64,000 nucleotides of DNA from Anaerolineales bacterium (GTDB lineage: Bacteria; Chloroflexota; Anaerolineae; Anaerolineales; Villigracilaceae), in the NCBI GenBank assembly GCA_020060235.1, contig JAGVAO010000061.1, forward strand, positions 1 through 64,000. The letters run 5' to 3'. Below, one piece after another: positions 35,456 to 44,394 of this stretch. The position numbers and the translations under genes were made by a program. Under the pieces are notes generated by a model that was given only the letters and a program-made list of their open reading frames with translations, ran no database searches and was not told where the DNA came from. Positions within the stretch are counted from its first letter, which is position 1; every line of letters starts with the position of its first letter.

Positions 35456-37216
35456 ATGACCGTTAGCCTTTCCCCCTGGAGCCTGACCGACCTTTTCCCG
35501 GCCCCCGACGCGCCGGAACTGGAATCCGCTTTTGGGGAACTTGAAAAACAGGTTGCGGAATTCGAACAGTTCCGCACTGAGTTAAATCCCGGCATGGACG
35601 TGGAACGCTTCATGGAAATCCTCGAGCATTCCGAAAAGACCACTCGCCTGGCACACCGCGTCTACGGCTTTGCCGGGCTGATGTTCTCTGCCGACACCCA
35701 GAACCAGACCGCCATGGCGCTCATGGGACGCGTGCAGCAGTTCTTTGCCGAAATGGAAAACCGCGCCCTGTTCTTCAGCCTGTGGTGGAAAGACCTCGAC
35801 GACGCCAGCGTCAAACGCTTCCTCGATGTTTCGGGCGATTATCGGTATTACCTCGAAGCCCTGCGCCTGCAAAAGCCGCACACCCTGAGCGAGCCGGAAG
35901 AAAAGATTGTCAACCTGAAAAACGTCACCGGGGTCGGGGCATTGACCAACCTGTACGACTCGATTACCAACCGCTACACCTTCAAACTCGAAGTGGATGG
36001 CGAAACGAAAGAACTGACTCGCGGCGAGTTGATGTCCTACGTCCGCATGGCCGACCCCGACCTGCGCGCCGCTGCCTACCGCGAACTGTACCGCGTCTAC
36101 GGCGACGACGGCCCCATCCTCGGGCAGATGTACCAGACCGTCGTCCGCGACTGGCGAAACGAGAACGTCAGCCTGCGCAAACACGCCAACCCCATCGCCG
36201 CCCGCAACCTGGGCAACGATATTCCCGATGAAGCCGTCGACGCGCTGCTGGATGTCGCCCAGAAGAACGCGGTCGTCTTCCAGCGCTTCTTCAAAATCAA
36301 GGCCCGCCTGCTCGGCATGGACAAGTTGCGCCGCTACGATGTCTACGCCCCGGTCAGCAAATCGAGCAAGGAATATGCCTTCGACAAGGCCGCCCAAATG
36401 GTGCTCGAATCGTTCTCCGATTTCCACCCCGATTTCGGCAAACAGGCCAAACGCGTTTTTGACGATAATCACCTCGACAGTGAAGTCCGCAAGGGAAAAC
36501 GCGGCGGCGCGTTCTGCTGGACGGTCGAACCCGCCCTGACGCCCTGGGTGCTGGTCAACTACCAGGGCAAAGGCGACGACGTTGCCACCCTGGCCCACGA
36601 ACTCGGTCACGCCATCCACTCGATGATGGCCGAGGAGCATACCGCCTTTACCCAGCATTCCTGCCTGCCGCTGGCCGAAACCGCCTCCACCTTCGGCGAG
36701 ATGATGCTCATCGACCGCCTGATGGCCGAGGAAAAAGACCCGGCCGTGCGGCGCGACATGCTCTTCCGCCAGATTGACGACAACTACGCCACCATCATGC
36801 GCCAGTCCTTCTTCGCCCTGTTCGAGAAACAGGCCCACGAGATGGTGCAGAACAACGCCTCCGTGGACGACCTGGCCGCGGCTTACATGGAGAATCTCAA
36901 AATCCAGTTTGGCGACGCGGTCGAAGTCAGCGACGAGTTCAAGTGGGAGTGGGTCAGCATCCCGCACATCTACCACACCCCCTTCTACGTCTATGCCTAC
37001 GCCTTCGGGCAACTGCTGGTGCTGGCGCTCTACAAACAGTTCAAGGCCGAGGGCGAATCGTTCAAGCCCAAATATATGAAACTGCTGGCCGCGGGCGGCT
37101 CTGAATCGCCCGAAAAGATTCTCAAAGAATCCGGCATCGACATCCGCAGCGCGGCCTTCTGGCAGGGCGGCTTCGACGTGCTGGCGGGCATGGTGGACGA
37201 ACTCGAAAAACTGTAA
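35456..37216 (+). CDS. pepF: M3-family oligoendopeptidase F
   Basis: These 586 residues belong to the M3/PepF family. The zinc site is HELGHAIHSMMAEEHT (about 382), followed by the third ligand Glu in ETASTFGEM. The long helical N-terminal half is typical. It is a cytosolic thimet-type peptidase cleaving oligopeptides of roughly 7-17 residues. AAAGGAG precedes the start. It is monocistronic, with a strong terminator. Confidence 0.93.
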   Translation: MTVSLSPWSLTDLFPAPDAPELESAFGELEKQVAEFEQFRTELNPGMDVERFMEILEHSEKTTRLAHRVYGFAGLMFSADTQNQTAMALMGRVQQFFAEMENRALFFSLWWKDLDDASVKRFLDVSGDYRYYLEALRLQKPHTLSEPEEKIVNLKNVTGVGALTNLYDSITNRYTFKLEVDGETKELTRGELMSYVRMADPDLRAAAYRELYRVYGDDGPILGQMYQTVVRDWRNENVSLRKHANPIAARNLGNDIPDEAVDALLDVAQKNAVVFQRFFKIKARLLGMDKLRRYDVYAPVSKSSKEYAFDKAAQMVLESFSDFHPDFGKQAKRVFDDNHLDSEVRKGKRGGAFCWTVEPALTPWVLVNYQGKGDDVATLAHELGHAIHSMMAEEHTAFTQHSCLPLAETASTFGEMMLIDRLMAEEKDPAVRRDMLFRQIDDNYATIMRQSFFALFEKQAHEMVQNNASVDDLAAAYMENLKIQFGDAVEVSDEFKWEWVSIPHIYHTPFYVYAYAFGQLLVLALYKQFKAEGESFKPKYMKLLAAGGSESPEKILKESGIDIRSAAFWQGGFDVLAGMVDELEKL

Positions 37217-37231
37217 TCCAAAATAAACGAT

Positions 37232-37279
37232 AAACGAAAACGGGATGATGGCAATTGGCGCATCATCCCGTTTTCGTTT
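37232..37279 (+). terminator. pepF terminator
   Basis: A perfect 19-bp stem (AAACGAAAACGGGATGATG with its complement) has a 10-base loop and a T-rich tail, starting 15 bases after the pepF stop. Confidence 0.9.
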
Positions 37280-37340
37280 TGGGCTGGCGGGATAGTCATT
37301 GACTTTTGTCACAATCTTTTGCTCAGGGTCATATTTGATA

Positions 37341-37369
37341 TTGACAAACCAAATTTTATCAAGTAACAT
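37341..37369 (+). promoter_or_regulatory. Promoter of the sugar-transport operon
   Basis: TTGACA (37341-37346), a 17-base spacer and TAACAT (37364-37369) lie immediately ahead of the tandem LacI operator, which would cover the start site. The leader to the binding-protein ATG is about 105 bases. Confidence 0.7.
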
Positions 37370-37370
37370 T

Positions 37371-37394
37371 GTTATCGATAACGTTATCGATAAC
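37371..37394. promoter_or_regulatory. Tandem LacI-type operator O1
   Basis: Two identical abutting copies of the 12-bp palindrome GTTATCGATAAC. Each has a central CG, as in LacI-family operators. A further half-like CGTTATCGG follows at 37398. Related pairs occur at 42605-42628 and 51028-51051. Confidence 0.8.
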
Positions 37395-37482
37395 ATTCGT
37401 TATCGGCTGCCCATTCGTCAATCCCGGCAGGTGTGATGCCGAGAAAACACATTTATCCAAGGCAAGAAGAGAGGAAAAGAAA

Positions 37483-38568
37483 ATGAAGAAAAGTTTGACC
37501 CTCGTAATGTCGCTTTTGATGGTGCTGGCAATTGCCCTGAGCGCTTGCGCTCCGGCTGGCGGCTCCGCTGGCGGTGATGATGTCAAGACCGTCGGTATCT
37601 CGATGCCGACCAAGACCTCGACCCGCTGGATTTCTGACGGCGAAAGCATGGTGAAGGTTTTCGAAGAAATGGGTTACAAAACCGACCTGCAGTTTGCCGA
37701 CGACGACATCCCGAACCAGTTGGCCCAGATTGAGAACATGATTACCAAGGGCGCCGACGTCCTGGTGATTGCCGCCATCGACGGCAGCACCCTGACCGAC
37801 ACGCTCGCCAAGGCCAAGGAAGCCGGTGTGCTCGTTATCGCTTACGACCGCCTGCTGGTCAACTCGGCCAATGTTGATTACTACGCCACCTTCGACAACT
37901 TCGGCGTGGGCGTCATCATGGGCACCCAGATTGAAACCGGCCTCGACCTGAAGAACCAGCCCGGCCCCTTCAACATCGAACTGTTCGGCGGCTCGCCCGA
38001 CGACACCAACGCCTTCTACTTCTATGATGGCGCCATGTCGGTCCTGCAACCCTACATCGACAGCGGCAAACTGGTCGTACAGTCCGGTCAGACCGGCATG
38101 GACAAAGTCTCGACCCTGCGCTGGGACGGCATCGTTGCCCAGGCCCGCATGGAAAACCTGCTGAGCGCCTACTACACCGACAAGCGCGTTGACGCTGTCC
38201 TGTCCCCCTATGACGGCCTGAGCATCGGCATCATTTCGGCGCTCAAGAGCGTTGGCTACGGCACCGCCGACCAGCCCATGCCCGTCATCACCGGCCAGGA
38301 TGCTGAAGTTGCCTCCGTCAAAGCCATGATTGCCGGCGAGCAGACCTACACCGTCTTCAAGGACACCCGCGAACTGGCCAAGCAAACCGCCGCCATGGTC
38401 GATGCCGCCCTGAAAGGCCTGGAAGTGCCCATCAACGACACCAAGACCTACGACAACGGCGTCAAGATTGTGCCTTCGTACCTGCTGACCCCCTTCAGCG
38501 TTGACATCACCAACTACGAGAAGTACCTGGTTGAGAGCGGCTACTACACCGCTGACCAGCTCAAGTAA
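37483..38568 (+). CDS. chvE: ChvE-like multiple-monosaccharide ABC transporter binding lipoprotein
   Basis: The protein has 361 residues from ATG 37483 with lipobox ALSACAP. The domain is a periplasmic-binding-protein I fold ([20 protein letters not shown]...[48 protein letters not shown]). It matches the ChvE/XylF-type proteins that bind L-arabinose, D-xylose, D-galactose and D-glucose. It leads the transporter operon under O1. Linkage to araA and araD makes pentose the likeliest ligand. Confidence 0.9.
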   Translation: MKKSLTLVMSLLMVLAIALSACAPAGGSAGGDDVKTVGISMPTKTSTRWISDGESMVKVFEEMGYKTDLQFADDDIPNQLAQIENMITKGADVLVIAAIDGSTLTDTLAKAKEAGVLVIAYDRLLVNSANVDYYATFDNFGVGVIMGTQIETGLDLKNQPGPFNIELFGGSPDDTNAFYFYDGAMSVLQPYIDSGKLVVQSGQTGMDKVSTLRWDGIVAQARMENLLSAYYTDKRVDAVLSPYDGLSIGIISALKSVGYGTADQPMPVITGQDAEVASVKAMIAGEQTYTVFKDTRELAKQTAAMVDAALKGLEVPINDTKTYDNGVKIVPSYLLTPFSVDITNYEKYLVESGYYTADQLK

Positions 38569-38580
38569 TTTGGTTTGCAG

Positions 38581-38620
38581 GGGTGTGCAGGTATACAATT
38601 TGCCTGCACACCCTTTTTTT
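38581..38620 (+). terminator. Intra-operon terminator after the binding-protein gene
   Basis: GGGTGTGCAGG pairs with CCTGCACACCC (38603-38613), followed by TTTTTTT. It lies between the sugar-binding protein stop and the ATPase gene and probably limits read-through into the membrane components. Confidence 0.9.
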
Positions 38621-38709
38621 GTCGAGTGAATTGGCCAAATTCCATGTAGAATTGTAATCAAGCCGCAAGATAGAAGAAACCTGGCACAAATCTTAAGGGA
38701 AGAAGTCCT

Positions 38710-40233
38710 ATGTCAAATGTTATTTTAGAGATGCGTAACATCACAAAGACATTTCCGGGTGTCAAGGCGCTTGACAATGTAAACTTTAGCGTCAAACAGG
38801 GTGAGATTCATGCCCTGGTTGGCGAAAACGGGGCCGGGAAATCGACGCTCATGAAAGTGCTCAGCGGCGTTTATCCTTACGGCACTTATGACGGCGAAAT
38901 TTACTTCCAGGGGCAGGAATGTCGTTTCCGCGACATTGTCGAATCTGAAAAAGTTGGGCTGGTGATTATCCACCAGGAACTTGCACTTATTCCATTTCTT
39001 TCGATTGCAGAAAATTTATTCCTCGGCAATGAACGCGCCGAAAACGGAATTATCCATTGGAACGAAGCGATTTCCCAGACCCGCGACCTGCTCAAACGGG
39101 TCGGGCTGGACGAATCCCCCCAAACGCTGATTACCGACATCGGGGTGGGCAAACAACAACTGGTTGAAATTGCCAAGGCCCTGGCCAAAGAAGTCAAATT
39201 GCTCATCCTCGATGAGCCGACTGCATCGCTGAACGAAAGCGACAGCCAGAATTTGCTCAACCTGCTGCTCCAGTTCAAGGAGCACGGCATCTCCTCGATT
39301 TTGATTTCCCACAAACTAAGCGAAGTCTCGAAAGTTGCCGATTCAATCACCATCCTGCGCGACGGCGCAACCATCGAGACCATCGACTGCCACGTCGACC
39401 AGATTAGCGAAGACCGCATCATTCGCGGCATGGTCGGGCGCGACCTGACCCACCGCTTCCCGCCGCGCAACGCGGAAGTTGGCGATGTGATTTTTGAAGT
39501 GCGCGATTGGAATGTCTACCATCCCCTGCATGAAGACCGCAAGGTCAGCAACAATGTCAATATCTCCGTGCGCAAGGGCGAGGTGGTTGGCATCTCAGGC
39601 CTGATGGGTGCTGGCCGCACCGAACTGGCGATGAGCATCTTCGGGCATGCCTATGGAACGCGCATCAGCGGCAAGGCCCTCAAACACGGCAAGGAAATCG
39701 ATGTCAGCACCATCGACAAAGCCATTGCCAACGGCATCGCCTACGCCACCGAAGACCGTAAAAGTTACGGGCTGGTGCTGATTGAAACCATCAAGGACAA
39801 CATCACCATCGCCAACCTTGATGACGTCTCAAGCGGCGGGGTAATTAACGAACCGCGCGAAATCCAGGCAACTGTAGGCTACCGGGAAGCCCTGAACATC
39901 AAGTGTTCGAGCATCTTGCAAGAGACGGTCAACCTTTCAGGCGGCAACCAGCAAAAAGTAGTTCTGAGCAAGTGGCTGTTTGCCCACCCCGAAATCCTGA
40001 TTTTGGACGAGCCTACCCGGGGTATCGATGTCGGCGCAAAATACGAAATTTACACCATCATCAACCGCCTGGCTGAAGAAGGCAAGGGCATCATCCTGAT
40101 TTCTTCAGAGCTTCCTGAAATTTTGGGCGTGTGTGACCGCATCTACGTCATGCGCGACGGAAAAATTGTCGGCGAAATGGCATCGAGTGAAGCCTCGCAG
40201 GAAGCGATTATGAAGTGCATCATGACACAATAA
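38710..40233 (+). CDS. gguA: Multiple-monosaccharide ABC transporter ATPase GguA
   Basis: This 507-residue protein has two ABC cassettes. The first has Walker [12 protein letters not shown] and LSG-type [16 protein letters not shown], then [13 protein letters not shown]. The second has [15 protein letters not shown] and [20 protein letters not shown], with a degenerate Walker A (GLMGAGRTE), as usual for sugar transporters of the MglA/XylG/GguA class. Permease GguB follows after 14 bases. Confidence 0.92.
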   Translation: MSNVILEMRNITKTFPGVKALDNVNFSVKQGEIHALVGENGAGKSTLMKVLSGVYPYGTYDGEIYFQGQECRFRDIVESEKVGLVIIHQELALIPFLSIAENLFLGNERAENGIIHWNEAISQTRDLLKRVGLDESPQTLITDIGVGKQQLVEIAKALAKEVKLLILDEPTASLNESDSQNLLNLLLQFKEHGISSILISHKLSEVSKVADSITILRDGATIETIDCHVDQISEDRIIRGMVGRDLTHRFPPRNAEVGDVIFEVRDWNVYHPLHEDRKVSNNVNISVRKGEVVGISGLMGAGRTELAMSIFGHAYGTRISGKALKHGKEIDVSTIDKAIANGIAYATEDRKSYGLVLIETIKDNITIANLDDVSSGGVINEPREIQATVGYREALNIKCSSILQETVNLSGGNQQKVVLSKWLFAHPEILILDEPTRGIDVGAKYEIYTIINRLAEEGKGIILISSELPEILGVCDRIYVMRDGKIVGEMASSEASQEAIMKCIMTQ

Positions 40234-40247
40234 GAGGTGAATGACGA

Positions 40248-41408
40248 ATGAAAACCCTTACTGCCCTTTTTAAGAGCAACATCCGCGAATATGGCATGTT
40301 GATTGCTCTGGTCGCCATCATGATTTTCTTCCAATTTGCTACCCAGGGAATCTTGATGCGGCCAATCAACATTACCAACCTTGTGCTACAAAACAGTTAC
40401 ATCATTGTCATGGCCCTGGGCATGTTGCTGATTATCGTTTCAGGCTGGATTGACCTTTCGGTCGGCTCTGTTGCGGCCTTCGTGGGCGCGATTGCGGCTG
40501 TCTTGATGGTCAAACTGGGTTTCCACTGGAGCCTGACAATGCTGCTGTGCCTGGTTGCAGGCGCGCTTGTGGGCGCCTGGCAGGGTTACTGGGTCGCTTA
40601 CGTCAAAATCCCGGCCTTCATTGTCACCCTGGCAGGCATGTTAATTTTCCGCGGCCTGACCCTGCTCATCCTGCAAGGCGAAGCGGTCGGCCCCTTTCCG
40701 GTTGAATTCCAGCGCTTGAGCACGGGTTTTATCCCCGACATTTTCAACTTTGAAGGTTTTCACATCACGACCATGCTGATAGCGGTCATCATGGTCGTCG
40801 GTCTGTTTGTCATGGACTATCGCGCCCGCCAAAACCAGCTGCGCTACGGCTTTGAAGTCACCCCCATGTACTTTTTCATCGCCAAGAACGCACTCATCTC
40901 CGGCGCGATTCTGGGCCTGTGTTATTTGATGGCCTCGTACAAGGGCCTGCCAAACGTGCTCATCGTCATGGCCGCCCTGATTGCGCTTTTCTCATTCGTG
41001 ACCAGCCAGACGGTCATCGGACGCCGCATTTACGCCATGGGCGGGAACGAGAAAGCGGCCCGGCTCTCGGGCGTCAACACCCCGCGCCTGCTCTTCCTGA
41101 CCTTCGTCAACATGGGCGTCCTGGCTGCCCTGGCCGGCATGATTGTGGCCGCCCGTCTCAACACTGCCACCCCCAAGGCCGGCGTCGGCTTTGAACTGGA
41201 TGTGATTGCGGCCTGCTTCATCGGCGGCGCATCGGCCAGCGGCGGCATCGGAACCATCATCGGCGCGGTGGTCGGCGCCTTCGTCATCGGCGTCATGAAC
41301 AACGGCATGTCCATCATGGGCATTGGCATCGACTGGCAGCAGGCAATCAAGGGCTTTGTGCTCCTGATGGCCGTTTTCTTCGATGTGTATAACAAGAACA
41401 AGGGCTAA
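40248..41408 (+). CDS. gguB: Multiple-monosaccharide ABC transporter permease GguB
   Basis: The 386 residues have about ten helices. VSGWIDLSVGSVAAFVGAIAAVLM and AGMLIFRGLTLLILQGEAVGPFP are typical of the RbsC/XylH/GguB class, followed by GGNEKAARLSGVNTPRLL as the coupling loop. RAGGTG-type spacing (AAGAGGTG) precedes the ATG. It ends the operon. Confidence 0.92.
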   Translation: MKTLTALFKSNIREYGMLIALVAIMIFFQFATQGILMRPINITNLVLQNSYIIVMALGMLLIIVSGWIDLSVGSVAAFVGAIAAVLMVKLGFHWSLTMLLCLVAGALVGAWQGYWVAYVKIPAFIVTLAGMLIFRGLTLLILQGEAVGPFPVEFQRLSTGFIPDIFNFEGFHITTMLIAVIMVVGLFVMDYRARQNQLRYGFEVTPMYFFIAKNALISGAILGLCYLMASYKGLPNVLIVMAALIALFSFVTSQTVIGRRIYAMGGNEKAARLSGVNTPRLLFLTFVNMGVLAALAGMIVAARLNTATPKAGVGFELDVIAACFIGGASASGGIGTIIGAVVGAFVIGVMNNGMSIMGIGIDWQQAIKGFVLLMAVFFDVYNKNKG

Positions 41409-41465
41409 AGCCGGGGTTTAGGCAAAAAATTCCGGCTCGCAAACAACTTGTTTCCTCCTTCAAGC

Positions 41466-41494
41466 GACAGCCCCCGCCTAATGCGGGGGCTGTC
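41466..41494. terminator. Terminator between transporter operon and lacI-1
   Basis: A perfect 12-bp stem GACAGCCCCCGC with its complement, loop CTAAT, lies between convergent genes. The T tract is short on both strands. Confidence 0.8.
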
Positions 41495-41518
41495 CAGGTT
41501 TATTCGGCGGGCTGTTGG

Positions 41519-42541
41519 TTACGGGGTACTGTTGCGAAGCACCAACTGCGTTTGCAGGGTGACGACCCTCTCAGTTTGTTCCTGGCCTTCAATTTGGGCC
41601 AGCAGGGTCTTGACGGCTAAAATTCCCGCTTCACGCAATGGATGGGTAACTGTGGTCAGCGACGGGCTAAAATAGGCCGATTCGGTCAGGTCGTCGAACC
41701 CGACCACGGCCAGGTCTTCAGGCACGCGGATGCCATTGGCGTGGCAATAATGCAGCACGCCCAGCGCCATCTGGTCGTTGCTCGCAAAAACCGCGTTCAT
41801 TTGCGGATATTTTTGGATAAGTTCGGCAAAAGCGGCCTCCCCGCTGGCCGAAGACCAGTTACCCTGCGACCATTTCTTCGCGCCCGCATCCACCCCGACG
41901 TTGGCCAGGGCATCCTCCCAGCCTTGCCTGCGCTGGCGGGCCTCCAGCCAATCCAACGGGCCGGTAATCAAGCCGATATGCCGCCTTCCAACCGAGAGCA
42001 GATATTCGACCGCCTTGCGCGCCCCGCCGTAATTATCAACGCAAACGCTGGCATAGTTCGGATTGGGCTGGCTCTTCAGGAATACAATCGGAGGACAAAA
42101 CGAGGGCAACTGCGATTGCACCACTTTGACGTTCTCGTTAACATCCGGCGCGGCATAGACAATGCCCTCCACATGGCTGGCAATCAACGTCTCGATGACC
42201 GGCACAATGTTGGGCGTATTAAAACGCGGCAACTCTTTAACCAGCAGCGAGTAACTTGCTTCTTCGCAGGCTTCATTGATGCCGTTCAAGGTTTGCGACA
42301 CGCCCACATAACGCAGCCCGGCAATGATTACCCCCAGCGTATAACTACGCTGCTGCACCAGGCTGCGCGCCAGCGCGGATGGGCGGTAGCCCATTTCGGC
42401 AATCGCATTTTCGACCAGTTCGCGCGTCTCCGGCGAAACATCGGGGCGTTTGTTGATAACCCGCGAAATGGTCTGGGTCGAGACGTTACAGATGCGCGCA
42501 ATGTCTTTGATGGTCACTTTTTGAATGCGTTGTTTTGCCAT
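41519..42541 (-). CDS. LacI-family transcriptional regulator 1
   Basis: This 340-residue protein has the HTH VTIKDIARICNVSTQTISRVINKRPDVS (8-35), a hinge helix SALARSLVQQRSYTLGV and a periplasmic-binding-like effector domain. It aligns over its whole length with the regulator at 51113-52135 (roughly three quarters identical by eye), including an identical recognition helix STQTISRVINK. It is divergent from the UPF0303-araA cluster, with operator O2 and its own promoter in between, so it is probably autoregulated. The effector is presumably a pentose. Confidence 0.92.
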   Translation of the reverse strand: MAKQRIQKVTIKDIARICNVSTQTISRVINKRPDVSPETRELVENAIAEMGYRPSALARSLVQQRSYTLGVIIAGLRYVGVSQTLNGINEACEEASYSLLVKELPRFNTPNIVPVIETLIASHVEGIVYAAPDVNENVKVVQSQLPSFCPPIVFLKSQPNPNYASVCVDNYGGARKAVEYLLSVGRRHIGLITGPLDWLEARQRRQGWEDALANVGVDAGAKKWSQGNWSSASGEAAFAELIQKYPQMNAVFASNDQMALGVLHYCHANGIRVPEDLAVVGFDDLTESAYFSPSLTTVTHPLREAGILAVKTLLAQIEGQEQTERVVTLQTQLVLRNSTP

Positions 42542-42580
42542 AATCCTGTTCCCGGGAATCTTTTTTAACTTGTAATTTCT

Positions 42581-42609
42581 ATTATACCTTTGTTATAATA
42601 ATATGTGAA
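42581..42609 (-). promoter_or_regulatory. lacI-1 promoter
   Basis: On the minus strand the -35 is TTCACA (42609-42604), the spacer is 17 bases and the -10 is TATAAT (42586-42581). The -35 overlaps the operator half GTGAACGATAAC, so bound repressor would block it. The segment between -35 and the ATG is similar to that upstream of lacI-2. Confidence 0.75.
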
Positions 42610-42628
42610 CGATAACGGTAACGATAAC
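42605..42628. promoter_or_regulatory. Tandem LacI-type operator O2
   Basis: Two abutting 12-bp sites, GTGAACGATAAC and GGTAACGATAAC, each with a central CG, lie in the divergent region between lacI-1 and the catabolic genes. Confidence 0.75.
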
Positions 42629-42671
42629 ATATACCAAATCTTTATTCCCTGCCCTTTTCAGGAAACCCGCC

Positions 42672-43136
42672 ATGGAAACCACACTAAGCCAGTTATTGCA
42701 GGAAGAATCTGAATTGCAGTTTGCGCAATTCAACGAACAAACCGCCTGGCAACTTGGCAGCCTGCTGGTAGCGCGGGCAACGGCGCAGGGTTTGCCTGTG
42801 ACCATTGACATCATGCGCGGCGAACAGCAGCTCTTTCACGCCGCCCTCCCCGGCGCCGCCGCTGACAACGACGAGTGGATTAAGCGCAAGGTGCGCGTGG
42901 TCTATCGCTTCGGGCACAGTTCGTTTTATATGGGACAAAAACTGAAAGAACAAGGCAAAACAATCGAAGAAGCGTATCTCATCCCCGAAAGCCTGTTTGC
43001 CGCTCACGGCGGCTGCTTCCCCGTCATCGTGCGCGGTACAGGTGTCGTAGGGGCGGTCACGGTTTCCGGCTTGCCGCAAGAAGATGACCACAAGATGGTC
43101 ACGCAAGTCATCCGTGAATTTTTGGCAAAGGAGTAA
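42672..43136 (+). CDS. UPF0303 / heme-degrading-domain (GlcG-HbpS-like) protein
   Basis: The 154 residues follow the UPF0303 pattern: FNEQTAWQLGSLLVARATAQGLPVTIDIMRGEQQLFHAALPGA, IKRKVRVVYRFGHSSFYMG and the C-terminal GCFPVIVRGTGVVGAVTVSGLPQEDDHKMV. Relatives occur in sugar-catabolic clusters with unclear roles, and some bind heme or small molecules. It is the first gene after O2, and the next starts two bases after its stop. Confidence 0.8.
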   Translation: METTLSQLLQEESELQFAQFNEQTAWQLGSLLVARATAQGLPVTIDIMRGEQQLFHAALPGAAADNDEWIKRKVRVVYRFGHSSFYMGQKLKEQGKTIEEAYLIPESLFAAHGGCFPVIVRGTGVVGAVTVSGLPQEDDHKMVTQVIREFLAKE

Positions 43137-43138
43137 CC

Positions 43139-44305
43139 ATGCAACTTAACCCTGTCATTGCCCTGCTTGGGCGTCGTTTGCGCCTGGCCGTCATCGGCGG
43201 AGGCCCTGGCTCGTTTATCGGCGCAATGCACCGTCAGGCCGCCCGGCTGGATGACCGCTACGAAATTGTCACCGGCATGCTATCGTCGAATCCCGAAAAA
43301 GCCCTCCAGGCGGGAAAAGAACTCGGCTTCGCACCCGACCGCCTGTATACCGATGTAAAAGCCTTGCTCGACGCTGAATCCGCCCGGCCTGACGGCGTCG
43401 ATGCGGTCGCCATCATGACCCCCAACGACAGCCACTTCGACTATTCCATGTGGGCATTGGAGCGCGGCATCGATGTCATCTGCGACAAGCCGATGACCAA
43501 CACCCTGGTCGAAGCCGAAGCCCTGCACGCCAAAGTGCAGCAAACCGGCCTGGTCTTTTGCCTGACCCACAACTACACCGGCTACCCGATGGTGCGCCAG
43601 GCGCGCGCCATGGTCGCGGACGGTCAACTGGGCACGATTCGCCTCGTGCAGGTCGAGTACGTCCAGGGCGGCAAAGCGGATGAAGAAAAAGTCTTCTCTC
43701 CCGACAACTGGAAATTCGACCCCGTGCGCGGCGGCCCCTCGCGCGTCATGGGCGACATCGGCACCCACGCCCACAACCTGACCCGCTTCATCACAGGCCT
43801 CGAAGTGGACGAAGTCGCCGCCGAAATCGGCGCAATCGTGCCGGGCCGCCCAATCCACGACTATGCCGGGGCGCTGCTGCGCTTCGACAACGGCGCGCGC
43901 GGCAATTTCTGGGTCACGCAGGCTGCGGCGGGAGTCGAAAACTGCCTGCGCATCCGCGTCAGCGGCACGAAGGGCAGCCTCGAATGGATGCAGGAATTTC
44001 CGCAGGCGCTGACCTTCAAGCCCCTGCGCGGCCCATCCGAAAACCGCACCCCCAACGGGCCCGGTACGCTCCCGCTCGCGGCGCGCGTCACCCGCCTCGT
44101 CGCCGGACACCCCGAAGGTTTCCCCGACGCCTTTGCCAACCTTTACTCCGACGCCGCCGAAGCCATCGCCGCCCGCCGCGCCGGAACCCAGCCCGACCCG
44201 CTCGCCCTGCACTTCCCCAACTCACAAGACGGCCTGCTGGGTGTGCGCTTTGTGGATGCGGTCATCCAATCCAGCAATTCCAACGGCGCGTGGGTCAAAT
44301 GCTAA
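43139..44305 (+). CDS. Gfo/Idh/MocA family oxidoreductase
   Basis: This 388-residue protein has a Rossmann fold with the glycine motif VIGGGPGSFIGAMH (19-32) and the signature EKP equivalent CDKPMTNTLVEAEALH. The C-terminal domain has GDIGTHAHNLTRFITGLEV. It is NAD(P)-dependent and acts on a sugar or polyol. Tight linkage to the UPF0303 gene and to the next reductase inside the pentose regulon suggests a sugar-oxidising side branch. The substrate is unknown. Confidence 0.88.
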   Translation: MQLNPVIALLGRRLRLAVIGGGPGSFIGAMHRQAARLDDRYEIVTGMLSSNPEKALQAGKELGFAPDRLYTDVKALLDAESARPDGVDAVAIMTPNDSHFDYSMWALERGIDVICDKPMTNTLVEAEALHAKVQQTGLVFCLTHNYTGYPMVRQARAMVADGQLGTIRLVQVEYVQGGKADEEKVFSPDNWKFDPVRGGPSRVMGDIGTHAHNLTRFITGLEVDEVAAEIGAIVPGRPIHDYAGALLRFDNGARGNFWVTQAAAGVENCLRIRVSGTKGSLEWMQEFPQALTFKPLRGPSENRTPNGPGTLPLAARVTRLVAGHPEGFPDAFANLYSDAAEAIAARRAGTQPDPLALHFPNSQDGLLGVRFVDAVIQSSNSNGAWVKC

Positions 44306-44308
44306 AAG

Positions 44309-44386
44309 CAAACCGCCAAGAAACCAAGGAGCCAAGACGCCAAAAACAAAAAAATTCTGGCGACTTGGCCCCTTGGCGGTAAAAGG
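44309..44386. repeat. Iterated GCCAAG-word inverted repeat
   Basis: CCGCCAAG (44313-44320) with further words AACCAAGGAGCCAAG pairs with CTTGGCCCCTTGGCGG (44364-44379), filling the whole gap between the Gfo/Idh/MocA gene and the epimerase-like gene. Confidence 0.75.
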
Positions 44387-44394
44387 ATTTTTCC

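Noticed and set aside
35582-37396. A 600-codon open frame antisense to pepF
   Set aside because: pepF has complete zinc-peptidase motifs and a ribosome-binding site. The antisense frame has neither and continues into the terminator.
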